Of a stretch of DNA of 17,500 bases, positions 7,831 through 16,595 are shown one piece after another. Source of the DNA: Penaeus vannamei (taxonomy: Eukaryota > Arthropoda > Malacostraca > Decapoda > Penaeidae). The notes below the pieces were generated by a model that worked only from the letters and a program-made list of their open reading frames with translations, was not told where the DNA came from and did not search any database. The number at the start of each line of letters is the position of its first letter. The stretch's first letter is position 1. The stretch is taken from the NCBI RefSeq assembly GCF_042767895.1, contig NC_091555.1, positions 43,599,765 to 43,617,264 on the forward strand. Direction: 5' to 3'. Position numbers and translations under genes: made by a program.

Positions 7831-8244
7831 CTCTTCCTCCTCCTCCTCCTCCTCCTCCTCCTCCTCCTCCTCCTCCTCCTTCCCTCCCCCCTCCCCCTCC
7901 TTTCCCCTCTTCCTCCCCTCCTCTTCCTCCCTCCTCCTCCTTCTCCTCCTCCTCCCCCTCCTCCTCCCCTCCTCCTCCTTCTCCTCCTACTCCCCCTCTC
8001 TCCTTCGATACCCCTTCCCTCCTCCTCCCTCCTTTCCTGTTTCTCCTCCCTACTCCACTCCTCCTTCCCCCTTCCCTCCTCCTCCTCCTCCTCCTCCTCC
8101 TCCTCTCCCCTCCCCTTCCCTCCCCTCATCCTCCTCTCGCTTCCATACCCCTTCCCTCCTCCTGCTCCTCCTCCTCCTCCTGTTTATCTTCCTCCTCCTC
8201 TTCCTCTTCCTGTTTATCTTCCTCCTCCTCTTCCTCTTCCTCCT
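7831..8244. repeat. (CTC)n microsatellites and a perfect 30 bp duplication
   Basis: (CTC)n is near-perfect at 7835-7880 and again at about 8073-8105, with C/T-rich units between. At 8181-8210 and 8211-8240 a 30 bp unit beginning TGTTTATCTTCCTCC is repeated exactly. The bottom strand reads GAGGAG and supplies poly-Glu open frames. Confidence 0.92.
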
Positions 8245-8425
8245 GGCGACGGTCCAAAGAGTCCGGCGCGCGAGTGAGTCCCGGAGTCCATTCGTCCGTA
8301 TTAACTGGAACCGAGATACTAATTTTAGGCCTAACTAATTTTAAAAAGTTGGGGGACGCCATCTATTGCGCGATTCGCCCGGGGGAGCTTTATGGTGACG
8401 GGCGCGCATTTTTTTTCTCGATTGT
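8245..8425. other. CpG-rich complex island
   Basis: About 180 bases with many CpG (CCGGCGCGCGAGTG near 8263, GCGCGATTCGCCCGGGGG near 8367) between two strongly biased blocks. GAGTCC occurs three times at 8259-8290, ACTAATTTTA twice near 8320-8342, and a GTGAGT donor word at 8274-8279. On the bottom strand CAATAGATGGCG (8368-8357) resembles YY1/Pho or insect CTCF-type cores. It could be a regulatory element or unannotated exon; the sequence alone does not decide. Confidence 0.35.
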
Positions 8426-8830
8426 TTGGTGTGGGGGGGTGGGGGATTGGAGGGGGAGGTGGGGTTGGGGGAGGAGGTTGGGAGTTAAGGGGGGGAGGTG
8501 GGGTGAGGTGGGGGGTTGGGGGATGGTTGGTGAGGAGGGGGATGGTTGGTGAGGAGGGGCGGAGGGGGAGGTGGGTATGGGGTTGGGAGTTAAGGGGGAG
8601 GAGGATGGTTAGTGAGGAGGAGATGGTGGGGGTGGAGGAGAGGATGGTTGGTGAGGAGGTGGTGGTGGGGGTAGGGGTGGTGGTTAATGGGGAGGTGGAG
8701 GAAAGGGGGTGGGGAGGGGAGGAAGGTTGTTGAGGGGTGGAGGGTAGGAGAGACGGGGGGAGGAGGGGGTAAGGAGGGAAGGGTAGAGAGGTGGGTGGGG
8801 AAGGGGAGAAAGGGGAGGGAGAGGAACTGG
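8425..8830. repeat. G-rich tract with GGATGGTTGGTGAGGAGG repeats
   Basis: The top strand is mostly G with T and A. GGATGGTTGGTGAGGAGG occurs at 8521 and 8540, with variants at about 8602 and 8641; GTTGGGAGTTAAGGGGG occurs near 8477 and 8583. Many GGG-loop-GGG runs give strong G-quadruplex potential on the top strand. The polarity is opposite to the CTC block at 7831-8244. Confidence 0.82.
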
Positions 8831-8845
8831 ATAATTGCAGGGGAG

Positions 8846-9040
8846 GAGGAGGAGGGGGAAGGAATAGAGAAAAAATGGGAATTGAGAAGATTGGAGGAAG
8901 AAGACACAGGAAAAAATAAGAAACAAAAGTAGAAAGAAGGAAAAGGAGGAGGGGAAGGGAAGGAATGGAAAAAATGGTAATTCAGAAGATTGGAGGAAGA
9001 AGACACAGGGGAAAAAAACTAGAAGAAAGAAGGAGGAGGA
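8846..9040. repeat. About 99 bp purine-rich tandem duplication
   Basis: AGAAGATTGGAGGAAGAAGA followed by CACAGG occurs at 8885 and 8984, 99 bp apart. The flanks also match (GGAAGGAAT before, AGAAAGAAGG after), with small indels in A-runs. I set the ends approximately. The purine text then continues to about 9119 without a clear period. Confidence 0.85.
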
Positions 9041-9119
9041 AAAAACAAGAAACGAGAAGAAAGGAGGAGGAGGAAAAAAAACAAACAAGAAACGGAGAAG
9101 AAGCGTGGAGGAAAGAGAG

Positions 9120-9232
9120 CCAAGGAGGATGCCAGTCGTGCCACCCGCCTGTTTGCGTGGCATCGGCGGCGGGGGGAGTGGCGTGTTGTGACTGGCCCTC
9201 CGAGTGATTATCTGCCGCGTGTCAAGGATGAG
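9120..9232. other. Complex GC-rich island sharing a 15-mer with 3545
   Basis: CAAGGAGGATGCCAG at 9121-9135 is identical to 3545-3559, and TGCCAC follows both after one to three bases. The rest (GGCATCGGCGGCGGGG, CTGGCCCTCCGAGTG) is complex and CpG-containing. No coding frame is supported. Confidence 0.4.
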
Positions 9233-9475
9233 TGGGGTGGGGTGGTGGTACTGGACAGGGTGGGGGGTTGGGGTGGGGTGGGATGGGGTTGGCACTGGAC
9301 GGAGGGTAGGGGTTGGGGTGGGGTGGGGTGGGGGAGGCATTGGACGGGGGGTGGAGGGTTGAGTGGGGGTGGCATTGGACGGGGGTTGGGGGGTGGGGTG
9401 GGGGTGGGGGGTGGTAGGTGATCAGCTTAAAAAGAGGGATTGGGGGGTAGGAGGGGGTGGGGATAGGGGGTTTGT
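9232..9475. repeat. G-rich minisatellite with GGCA(C/T)TGGACGG marker
   Basis: The marker (C/T)TGGAC ends at 9256, 9300, 9345 and 9380 (spacings 44, 45 and 35). It is separated by GGGGTGGGGTGGGG-type text. Most of the tract is runs of four to six G with single T or A between, a strong G-quadruplex motif on the top strand. A looser GGGGG pattern continues to 9470. Confidence 0.87.
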
Positions 9476-9745
9476 TTCTATGTCTTTTATTTTGTTTTTC
9501 TTTTTTCATCTTTATCTGCTTTCTCTTCGTCTTCATCTGCTTTCTCGTCATATTTATTTATTTATATATTTATTTTTATTTTTATTTTTATTTTTTTCAT
9601 TTTCGTCTGTTCCTGTTTTTTCGTATGTTTCTTCACATTCATCTGTTTCTTATATTTCTTCTGTTTCTCCATCTTCATCCGCTTCTTCAATCTTTAATAT
9701 CTTTTATTTTTTCCCACCTTTTCCTCCCCCCCTCCCCCCTTTGGC
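9476..9745. other. T-rich tract with TTTA/TTTTTA repeats
   Basis: Short tandem features only: CTTCATCTGCTTTCTCGTC-like text twice at 9507-9550, then ATTTATTTATTTATATATTT and (TTTTTA)n at 9551-9596, then TTC-rich sequence. No gene evidence. Confidence 0.65.
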
Positions 9746-10106
<361 letters not shown>

Positions 10107-10129
10107 AGTATTTCGCACCGTTCTTGGAA

Positions 10130-10620
10130 GGGAGGGTGATAGGGGGGAGGGGGGTAAGGGGATAAGGTGGGTGGGGTGGGGTAGGGGGAAGGGGATAGAA
10201 GAGAGAGAGGGGTGGAGGAGGAGGAGGGGGAGGGGAGGAGGGGTTTAGAGGTGGAGGAGGAGGAGGGGGAGGGGGAGGGGAGGGGGTTAGAGGTGGGGAG
10301 TGGTGGAGGTGGAAGGTGAAGGGAAAGATTAGTAGGACGAGAAAGAATGGACAAGAGTAAGAAAAGATAAGAGGTAGATGATGAGGAATGGGGGGATAAG
10401 AAGAGACAGGACGAAAAGGGGATAAGAGGAAAGAAGGGAAGGAGTGAGATTAAGAAACGGGTAATGAGGGAAAGGGGAGAGGAGGGTTGCACTGGGGTGG
10501 GTTAGGTGGGGGGGGAGGACAGGATGAAGGGAGGAGGGGGAATGAAAGGAGACAGTCATAGGAGGAAGGAGGGGAGGGAGGAGGAAGTATGGAAGGAGGG
10601 GAGAAACATGAATAGTTTAT
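10130..10620. repeat. G/A-rich homopurine tract
   Basis: Purine-rich throughout, with GGGG-rich text at 10140-10310 and more A further right. AGAGGTGGAGGAGGAGGAGG recurs near 10206 and 10247, separated by about 40 bp. It follows the CT array after only 25 complex bases, so the two blocks are near-complementary in polarity. Confidence 0.8.
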
Positions 10621-10705
10621 AATTTTTTATCCGGTTATTGGCAATATCATTTATTATAATTATAATCATACTGTTGTTATTTATAGAATTTACGTTAGGT
10701 AGTTA
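10621..10705. other. AT-rich complex spacer
   Basis: TTATAATTATAATCATAC-type AT-rich DNA. Nothing gene-like is visible. Confidence 0.45.
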
Positions 10706-10975
<270 letters not shown>

Positions 10976-11090
10976 GTCTCCGCTTCCCAACCCTGACTGA
11001 AGGCGGAGATTTGGCGAAGAGCGAGAAAGGAGAGAAAAACGGTGCTAAAGTCTTTCGTCTTCTGTCAGCTGTTTTGTATTTCGTCCCCTC
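10976..11090. other. Short complex island with a 7 bp inverted repeat
   Basis: TCTCCGC (10977-10983) and GCGGAGA (11003-11009) could pair over a 19-base loop. The stem is short and may be chance. The rest is unremarkable. Confidence 0.3.
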
Positions 11091-12055
11091 ATCTTTTTAT
11101 TCTTAAAAATCCTTCTTCTTTTTTTTTTTGTCTTCTCTTTATCCCCTTTTCTCCTTTTCCTCCAGTCTTTTTCTTCTCCATTTTCTTTTTCCCACTGGCT
11201 CTTTACCTCCACCACATTCCACCTACCCCCTTCCCCTTACCCCCTTTCCCTCTTCCCCCTTTCCCCCCTTCCCCCTTTCCCCCTTCCCCCTTTTACCATT
11301 ACGCTTCCCTTTTCCCCTCTTCCCTCGTTCTCCTTTCTTTTCTGCCCGCTTCCCTTCTTCACCCACCTCTCATACTTGCCCTATCCCTCCCCTGTCTACC
11401 CCCATCATGATGCTCTCCCCTCCCTTTCCCTCTATTCCCTATCCCTCCCTCCTTTTCCCTATTCCCTATCCCCTCCCTCCTTTTCCCTTCTATTCCCTAT
11501 GCCCTCCCTCCTTTTCCCTTCTATTCCCTATCCCCTCCCTCTCTTTTCCCTCTTCTATTCCCTTCCCCTCCCTCTTCTTCCCCTCCCTTCCCCTCAGCAC
11601 ACTTTTCCCCACACCTCCTTCCCCTCACCCCCTCTCCTTTTCCCTCTCTTCTTCCTCCCCCCTCACCTCTTTTCCCCCTTCCCCTCTCCTCACCTCCCTT
11701 TTCCCTCTCCCTTCCCCTCCCTTCCCCTCAGCTCTCTTTCCCCACACCTCCCTTCCCCTCCCTTCCCCTCAGCTCTCTTTCCCCTCCCTCTTCTTCCCCT
11801 CTCTCCCTTTTCCTCAGCTCTCTTTTCCCACACCTCTCCTCTCCCTCCTCTTTCCCTCCCTCTTCTTCCCCTCCTTTTCCCTCCCTCTTCTTCCCTCTTC
11901 CCTCCTTCCCCTCACCTCTCCTTCCACCTCCCTTCCCTTCCCTTCCCTCTCTTCCCCTCACCTCTCCTTCCCCCCCCTCACCTCCCTTTTCCCCTCTCCT
12001 CCCTTCCCCTCACCTCCCTTTTCCCCTCTCCTCCCTTTTCCTCACCTCCCTTCCC
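11091..12055. repeat. Long pyrimidine tract with nested minisatellites
   Basis: Nearly 1 kb of C/T. At 11433-11590 TATTCCCTAT(C/G)CCCTCC recurs at 11433, 11460, 11491 and 11522 (spacings 27, 31 and 31), with a variant at 11556. At 11590-11860 CCCCTCAGCTCTCTTTCCCC and CACACCTCC phrases alternate. CCCTTTTCCCCTC repeats fill 11930-12045. Many CCTCAG joints resemble splice acceptors purely from composition. Confidence 0.85.
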
Positions 12056-12286
12056 CGACAGTGTTCAGTGTTGGGCCGGAGAAAAATGTCTGGCATTGAA
12101 TGGAAACACGTCGTGGGGTTTTATTGGGGTCGGACGAGTTTCCAATGTGGGGTTTGTGTTGTTTGCACGTGTTGGGGGTGGGTTGGGGGTGGGTGGGTTG
12201 GATGGGTGAGTGGGAGAGAGAGGGAGGGAGGAAGGGTGGGTTGGTTGGGGGTTGGTTGGGTGGGGGGATGATGGAGGAATGTGACT

Positions 12287-12287
<1 letters not shown>
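12056..12287. other. Complex sequence grading into G/T-rich DNA
   Basis: Complex at 12056-12170, with one CACGTG-like GCACGTGT at 12167-12174, then GGTGGGTTGG-type text with G-quadruplex potential to 12270. No gene evidence. Confidence 0.45.
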
Positions 12288-12335
<48 letters not shown>

Positions 12336-12357
12336 GTGCGTGTGTGTGCGCGCGCGC
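12288..12357. repeat. (GT)n microsatellite ending in CGCGCGC
   Basis: A pure GT run to about 12330, then GCGTGTGTGCG variants and CGCGCGC at 12349-12356. Alternating purine-pyrimidine sequence of this kind is the classic Z-DNA former. Confidence 0.95.
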
Positions 12358-12574
12358 CTCCATTTACAGTAATATGTGACGATACATGTAATTCGTTCCT
12401 GTTGTGTGATGTATGCTTTACATATTGTTTATTTCTATTTCTTTAATATTTTTGCTGCATGGGCGCTGGTTATCGTTTGAAGTTAATCACCATTAATATT
12501 GATGATTATCGTCACTATTCTTATCGTTGTTGTGGATTTTCTCTTTAATAGCAATTAGGCAATGTAAGTGTCAT
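12358..12574. other. AT-rich complex island
   Basis: About 215 bases of ordinary-complexity AT-rich DNA. A donor-like CAAT/GTAAGT lies at 12564. No exon with matching reading frame is evident. Confidence 0.4.
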
Positions 12575-12690
12575 TCTCTCTCTCCCTCTCTCTCTCTTTT
12601 TCTCTCTCTCTCTTCTTTCTTTTCTCTTTCTCTCTCTCTTCCTTCTTTTTTCTCTCTTTCTCTCTTTCTCTTCTTTCTCTCTCTCTCTTT

Positions 12691-12784
<94 letters not shown>
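12575..12784. repeat. (CT)n microsatellite with TTTCTC variants
   Basis: Imperfect CTCTTTCTC text at 12575-12695, then a pure (CT)n at about 12697-12784. Confidence 0.96.
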
Positions 12785-12786
<2 letters not shown>

Positions 12787-13045
12787 ATAAATTATTTTTT
12801 TCTCTCCTTTTTTACATATTTATTTATCTATTTACATGTGTCTGTTTATTTATCTTTCTTTCTCTCTCTCTCTGTCTCTCTCTTTCTCTCCGCCGAGCAG
12901 AACACAGCGTAAAGCCCGATTTCAATCGTATTTTCCGATCAGTTTATTTTGCAATGATTGTTTTCCGATATCTGGAAGGGAGGGTAGGGGGGGAGAGGAG
13001 GGAGGGGGAGGGGGGGTTAGGGGGGAAGGGGAGTGTTGAGGGCCC
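12785..13045. other. T-rich spacer, complex segment and G-rich tract
   Basis: 12785-12890 is T/C-rich. 12890-12970 is complex, and CTCTCCGCCGAGCAG at 12886-12900 resembles a splice acceptor. 12975-13038 is G-rich with GGGGGGAGAGGAGGGAGG-type text. No gene is supported. Confidence 0.45.
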
Positions 13046-13480
13046 TTCCTCTTCCTTTTTTTTCTTTCGTTCTTTCTTTCTTTCTTTCTTTCTTTCTGTT
13101 CGTCTGTCCCTTTCCTTTTCCGTTATATTTTCTCCTTTCTCTTCCTCACACTTTCCCCTCGTTCCAGGATTCCCCTTCTCCTCTTGTCCCCCTCTTCCTC
13201 CTCCACCTTTTTCTTCTTCTCCGGCTCCTGCTCCTCCAACACTTTTCCATCCTCTTCCTCCTCCTTTATCCCCCTCTTCTTCCTCCGTCTTACTCCCCCT
13301 CCTTCCCCTCCTCCTCCTCCTTCCCCTCCTCCTCCTCCCCCTCCTCCCTCCTCCCCCTCCCCACCCCCCCTTCTCCTCCCCCTCCCCTCCCCTCCCTACT
13401 CCTCCCTCCCTCCCCCTCCTCCCCCTCCTCCCCCTCCTCCCCCTCCCCTCCCATTTCCCACGCCCTCACGCCCTCGCAGC
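13046..13480. repeat. Pyrimidine tract with (TTTC)n and (CTC)n segments
   Basis: TTTC repeats at about 13070-13098 are followed by C/T-rich sequence in which CCTCCTCCTCC and CCCCTCCTCC dominate at 13250-13450. Four CCCCTCCT units in a row occur near 13412-13448. Confidence 0.85.
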
Positions 13481-13545
13481 TCTAATGATCTTCCGCCCAC
13501 AACAGCCTTGACTGGTCACGGCGGCCGGGCCAAGGAGGGGTCTTG
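13481..13545. other. Short complex GC-rich segment
   Basis: Sixty-five bases including GGTCACGGCGGCCGGGCC. Too short to interpret. Confidence 0.3.
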
Positions 13546-13745
13546 AATTTTTATTTATTTATTTATTTTTTGTATGTTTATTTATTATTTTTGTGTTATC
13601 TGTACCTTTTTATCGTTCTTATTATTTTTATTTTTATTGTTATTGTTGATGTTATTACTACTATTAATATTGTTATTGTTACTTTCATTGTTATTATGGT
13701 TATTGTTATCATTATTATTACTGTTGTTATTATTATTGCTATTCT
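13546..13745. repeat. T-rich TTTA and TTATTG repeats
   Basis: (TTTA)n at 13548-13570, then imperfect TTATTGTTATTG and TTATTATTATT text to 13740. It is a degenerate trinucleotide/hexanucleotide array, weaker than the one at 15420. Confidence 0.75.
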
Positions 13746-13772
13746 CTTATGTGCACAAGGTGTTCATATGTA

Positions 13773-13885
13773 CTAGTGTGTGTGCGTGTGCGTGTGTGTC
13801 CGTGTGTGTGTGTGTGTGTGTGCGTGTGTATGTGTGTGTGTGCGTGTGTATGTGTATGTGCATGTGCGTGTGTGTGTGTGCGCGG
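13773..13885. repeat. Imperfect (GT)n with GCGTGT and GTATGT variants
   Basis: Alternating GT text, broken by C and A at intervals, from GTGTGTGCGTG to GTGCGCGGGCG. Confidence 0.92.
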
Positions 13886-14090
13886 GCGTGAAAGATAGAG
13901 AGAATGTAGACTGTGTACTCTACGTACTCTGCTAAATAAAAAAAGTCCCTTGTCCAAAAGGTGTTGACTCGGCCATCAAAGGGACGCGACTCCCCTTTCC
14001 ATGACTGCATGCACGATCGAATGATTATTTATGACGCGCATCTGTTTCTCCGTTCTGGACGTAGCGGTACACTTCCGTTCCCGTGTTACC
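13886..14090. other. Complex island
   Basis: About 200 bases of balanced composition, with AATAAA at 13936-13941 and an inverted pair GTCCCTT (13945-13951) / AAGGGAC (13979-13985) over 27 bases. A bottom-strand frame runs through it into the CA repeat, giving balanced residues such as SWKGESRPFDGRVNTFW. I cannot assign a family and do not call a CDS. Confidence 0.35.
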
Positions 14091-14515
14091 CCCCCCACTC
14101 CATGTGCCTCTCTTTCGCTCCCTCCCCCTGCTCCTCCCCTCCCTGTGCCTCTCTCGCTCCCCGCCCCCTCCCATTCTGTCCCCTGTCTCCCCCTCCCTGT
14201 GCCTCTCTCGACTCCCTCCCCCTCCTCTTCTCTCCTCTTTGCTCTCTACTCCCGTCTCCTCTTCCCTATCCGACTTTCCCTCTCTCTCTCTTCTGCCCTC
14301 CCTCCTTTATCCTCCTCTTCCGCCCTCCCCTCCTTATTCCCCCTCCGCCCTCCCTCCTTCCCCTCCTCTCCCTACCCCCTCCTCTCCCTCTCCCCCTACT
14401 CCCCACCCCACCTTCTGTTCGCCCTCCTCCCTGCTCCCTACCCCTTCCTCCCCACCCCCCCTTCTCTTCTTCCTCTCCCCTCCCTACTCCCCCTCCCCCT
14501 CCCCTTCCTCTCATA
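14091..14515. repeat. C-rich pyrimidine tract with GTGCCTCTCTCG joints
   Basis: GTGCCTCTCT occurs at 14104, 14145 and 14199 (41 and 54 bp apart) within C/T-rich text. The rest is CCCTCCTCCC-type sequence without a firm period. Confidence 0.75.
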
Positions 14516-14608
14516 GTATGGGCGGTTAATTAGGGTTAGCGAGGCGGAAGCTGGTTGTTTGTCGCCTTGTTTGTCGTTTCATTGTCCGGTGGTTTGGCGG
14601 TGGCGGTA
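14516..14608. other. Short complex segment
   Basis: Ninety-three G/T-leaning bases with no visible feature. Confidence 0.3.
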
Positions 14609-14830
14609 GTCAAGGGCTGGTGTCGTTTGGTTGTTTGGTTGTTTGTGTTGTTTTTCTTGTCAAGGGCTGGTGTTGTTTGGTTGTTTGTGTTGTTTGTGTT
14701 GTTTTTCTTGTCAAAGGCTGGTGTTGTTTGGATTGTTTTTCTTGTCAAGAGGTGGTGGTGTATTTTTGTGTGTTTTTGGTTTTTCTTATCAGTGGGCGGT
14801 GGTGGTTTTATGTGTTGTGTGTTTTTTAGA
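14609..14830. repeat. G/T-rich minisatellite, 34-51 bp units, five copies
   Basis: GTCAAGGGCTGG-type starts lie at 14609, 14659, 14710 (AAAGGCTGG), 14744 (AAGAGGTGG) and 14788 (ATCAGTGGGCGGTGG). Units of 50, 51, 34 and 44 bp each end in GTTTTTCTT. Internal TTGTTTGTG copy number causes the length differences. Copies decay from left to right. Confidence 0.85.
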
Positions 14831-15080
14831 TTTTTTTTTTTTTTTTAGTTGTATATTTTAAGTTGTACTTCAATAGGGTGTTGATGTAATTTTTAAGGAT
14901 TTTATTTTGTATATTTTTAGTTGTATTTTAATGGGTTGTGATGTATTTTTAGGATTTTGTTTTGTATATTTTCTGTTGTACTTTAATTGGGTTGTAATGT
15001 ATTTTTTAAGGATTTTTATTGTATCTTTTTAGTTCTACTTTGATGGGTTGTAACATTTTAGGATTTTTTTTTCTACTTAG
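14831..15080. repeat. Poly-T then AT-rich minisatellite, about 57 bp unit, four copies
   Basis: A T-run at 14831-14846 leads to units starting at 14861, 14919, 14974 and 15031 (58, 55 and 57 bp). The consensus starts AGTTGTACTTTAATGGGTTG and continues TGATGTATTTTTAAGGATTT and TGTATATTTTT. The fourth copy is shortened. It adjoins the previous G/T-rich array, but the units are unrelated. Confidence 0.9.
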
Positions 15081-15320
15081 GCCTATTTACCTGCTCGGTG
15101 TGTGTGTTTGAAGATAATTGGCTCTCCTGTGTGCGTGTCCTTTACCAATTGCATTCTGTTATTACGTTTGTTTTGCTTACGACGAAGAAAAAAAAATCTC
15201 CCTCTTACACACGCAAATGGTTGATCCTTGAGAGAACATTAGGCAGAACATTGCCGTGTTCTGTTAATAAAACACTGGGGACTGAAGTTGGTGTGTGAAC
15301 TGGGTTACTTTGAAGGGGGG
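15081..15320. other. Complex island with a short palindrome
   Basis: About 240 bases of ordinary complexity. CAGAACA (15244-15250) and TGTTCTG (15257-15263) form a 7 bp inverted pair over 6 bases, and AGAACATT is repeated at 15233 and 15245. AATAAA is at 15266-15271. None of this proves a gene end. A G9 run follows near 15317-15325. Confidence 0.4.
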
Positions 15321-15359
15321 GGGAGAAATGGAGAATGCGATTGTGTTGATTTTTGTTGT

Positions 15360-15419
15360 GCTTTTTTATTTGGTTATTTTTTATTTATTTATTATTTATT
15401 TATTTATTATTTTTTGTTG

Positions 15420-15464
<45 letters not shown>

Positions 15465-15512
15465 GTTGTTGTTGTAGTTATTATTATTTATTATTGTTAT
15501 TATTATTATTGA

Positions 15513-15557
<45 letters not shown>

Positions 15558-15560
15558 GTT
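15360..15560. repeat. (TTA)n microsatellite with TTTA and TTG blocks
   Basis: TTTA-type repeats at 15365-15412, (TTA)n at 15420-15462, a short (GTT)n at 15463-15474, then (TTA)n again to about 15556 with few interruptions. Confidence 0.95.
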
Positions 15561-15890
15561 TTCTTTCTCTCTTGCTTTGTCTCCTTAATTCCGTCTCGTC
15601 TCTTTCCATCTTTGTATTGTTCCCTTATCTTTCTCGTTTCGCATCTTCTCCTCTTACCTCTTTCTCTTTTTTCTTTTCCTTTTTTTCTTCTCTTTAACTC
15701 TTCCTCCTCCTCCTCCTCAACCACCCTCTCCATCTTATCCTCCTTTCTTATCGCATATTCCCCCCCTCCTTATCTCCCGTCGCCTCTCCCCCCCTCTCCT
15801 TATCTCCCGTCCGCTCTCGCCCCCTCTCCTTATCTCCCGTCCTGTCTCTCCTCCCTCCCCCTCCCTTCCTATTCTCTCTCATCCAAACAT
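15561..15890. repeat. T/C tract with a 30 bp triplicate
   Basis: Mostly aperiodic T/C to 15760. TATCTCCCGT then recurs at 15771, 15801 and 15831, an exact 30 bp period, each time preceded by CTCCT and followed by C-rich text with CGCCTC or CGCTC variants. Confidence 0.88.
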
Positions 15891-15906
15891 CTTATTGAAT
15901 TTGCCT

Positions 15907-15965
15907 TGACCTCTGCGCTGAGGGGGATGACTCACTAAGGGTCATGATCTCGAACTCTTTGACCT
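15907..15965. promoter_or_regulatory. Nuclear-receptor half sites and AP-1 site
   Basis: TGACCT (bottom-strand AGGTCA) at 15907-15912, an exact AP-1 site TGACTCA at 15928-15934, GGGTCA at 15939-15944 and TGACCT at 15960-15965. They sit in an 80-base complex island between two pyrimidine tracts. The last pair faces inward across 15 bases. In arthropods such half sites serve EcR/USP, HNF4, HR and FTZ-F1 receptors. Motif evidence only. Confidence 0.35.
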
Positions 15966-16374
15966 CCCCCCCACCCCCACCCCTCCTCTGAACCCCCCCC
16001 TTCCCCTACCTCCCTCTTTCTGCCTACGGATGTTCTTCTTTCTCTCCCCTTCCTTTTCGGGTTTTCTTTCTTCGTCTCTCTCTTTTCCCTTCTTATGTTC
16101 TTCTCCCTCTTCCTTTATCCTTCTTCCATCCCTTTCTTACTTCCACCACTTTTCTCCCTCTCCTCCTTCCTCCTACATCAACCCTACTCCCTCTTCCTCT
16201 CCTTCTCCCTCTCCCTCCCCCTCTCCCCCTCCTCCTCCCTCCCTCTCTTCCCCTCCTCCTCCTCCTCCCCCTCTCCCTCTCCCCTCCTCCCCTCCTTCTC
16301 CTTCCCCCTCCTTCTCCTTCCCCCTCTCCCCCTCCTTCTCCCTCCCCCCCTCCTTCTCCCTCCCCCTCTCCCCG
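15966..16374. repeat. Pyrimidine tract between the two receptor-site clusters
   Basis: C/T-rich throughout. CCCTCCTTCTCC(C/T)TCCCCCTC repeats at about 20 bp near 16296-16372, and (CTCCTC)n lies near 16253-16268. There is a brief complex patch at 16020-16080. Confidence 0.8.
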
Positions 16375-16421
16375 AGGTCAAAGGTCAGACCCTGCATGAC
16401 CTCAGAATTTCCATGTGACCT
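16375..16421. promoter_or_regulatory. Perfect DR1 plus two inverted AGGTCA half sites
   Basis: AGGTCAAAGGTCA at 16375-16387 is an exact direct repeat of AGGTCA with one spacer base, the DR1 element bound by HNF4 homodimers and RXR/USP-type heterodimers. Two bottom-strand AGGTCA sites follow at 16397-16402 and 16416-16421; the second lies in TGTGACCTTCG. Four perfect half sites in 47 bp is far above chance. It begins exactly where the pyrimidine tract ends. Confidence 0.5.
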
Positions 16422-16595
16422 TCGCGTTTCGTCTTGAATAATCCTCCGTGCATGATGCAGCCACCGACCCGACTGCCTGGCGGAGCTTGCATGACGATGA
16501 CGAAGAAGAGGGGGGGAGGGGGGAAGCAGGGGGGTGGGGTGGGGGGGGGGTATGTGATGACCGCATTCACGGGGTTCGAGAGGTCACTCAGCCGG
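16422..16595. other. Complex segment with G-runs
   Basis: GCATGA recurs (16450, 16488, with a relative at 16394), TGACGATGACG resembles paired CRE half sites at 16491-16501, and another AGGTCA lies at 16581-16586. Between them a G-rich run at 16510-16551 includes a G9 and can form a quadruplex. No coding frame is credible. Confidence 0.4.

Noticed and set aside
8126..8362. 78-codon bottom-strand frame: ordinary N-terminal part then a Glu-rich tail
   Set aside because: The N-terminal 40 residues match no family I know, and the acidic tail is CTC/TCC repeat read backwards. There is no splice or poly(A) context to support a gene.
10670..10705. TTAGG words as possible arthropod telomere repeats
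   Set aside because: Only isolated copies occur in the window and never in tandem.
13747..14010. 87-codon bottom-strand frame with about 40 balanced residues, then His/Thr repeats
   Set aside because: It runs straight into a CA/GT microsatellite, and no domain or splice donor separates the balanced part from the repeat.
16561..16590. GGGGTTCGAGAGG as a possible tRNA B box
   Set aside because: The flanking bases do not form a T-stem, and no A box or acceptor stem is found nearby.
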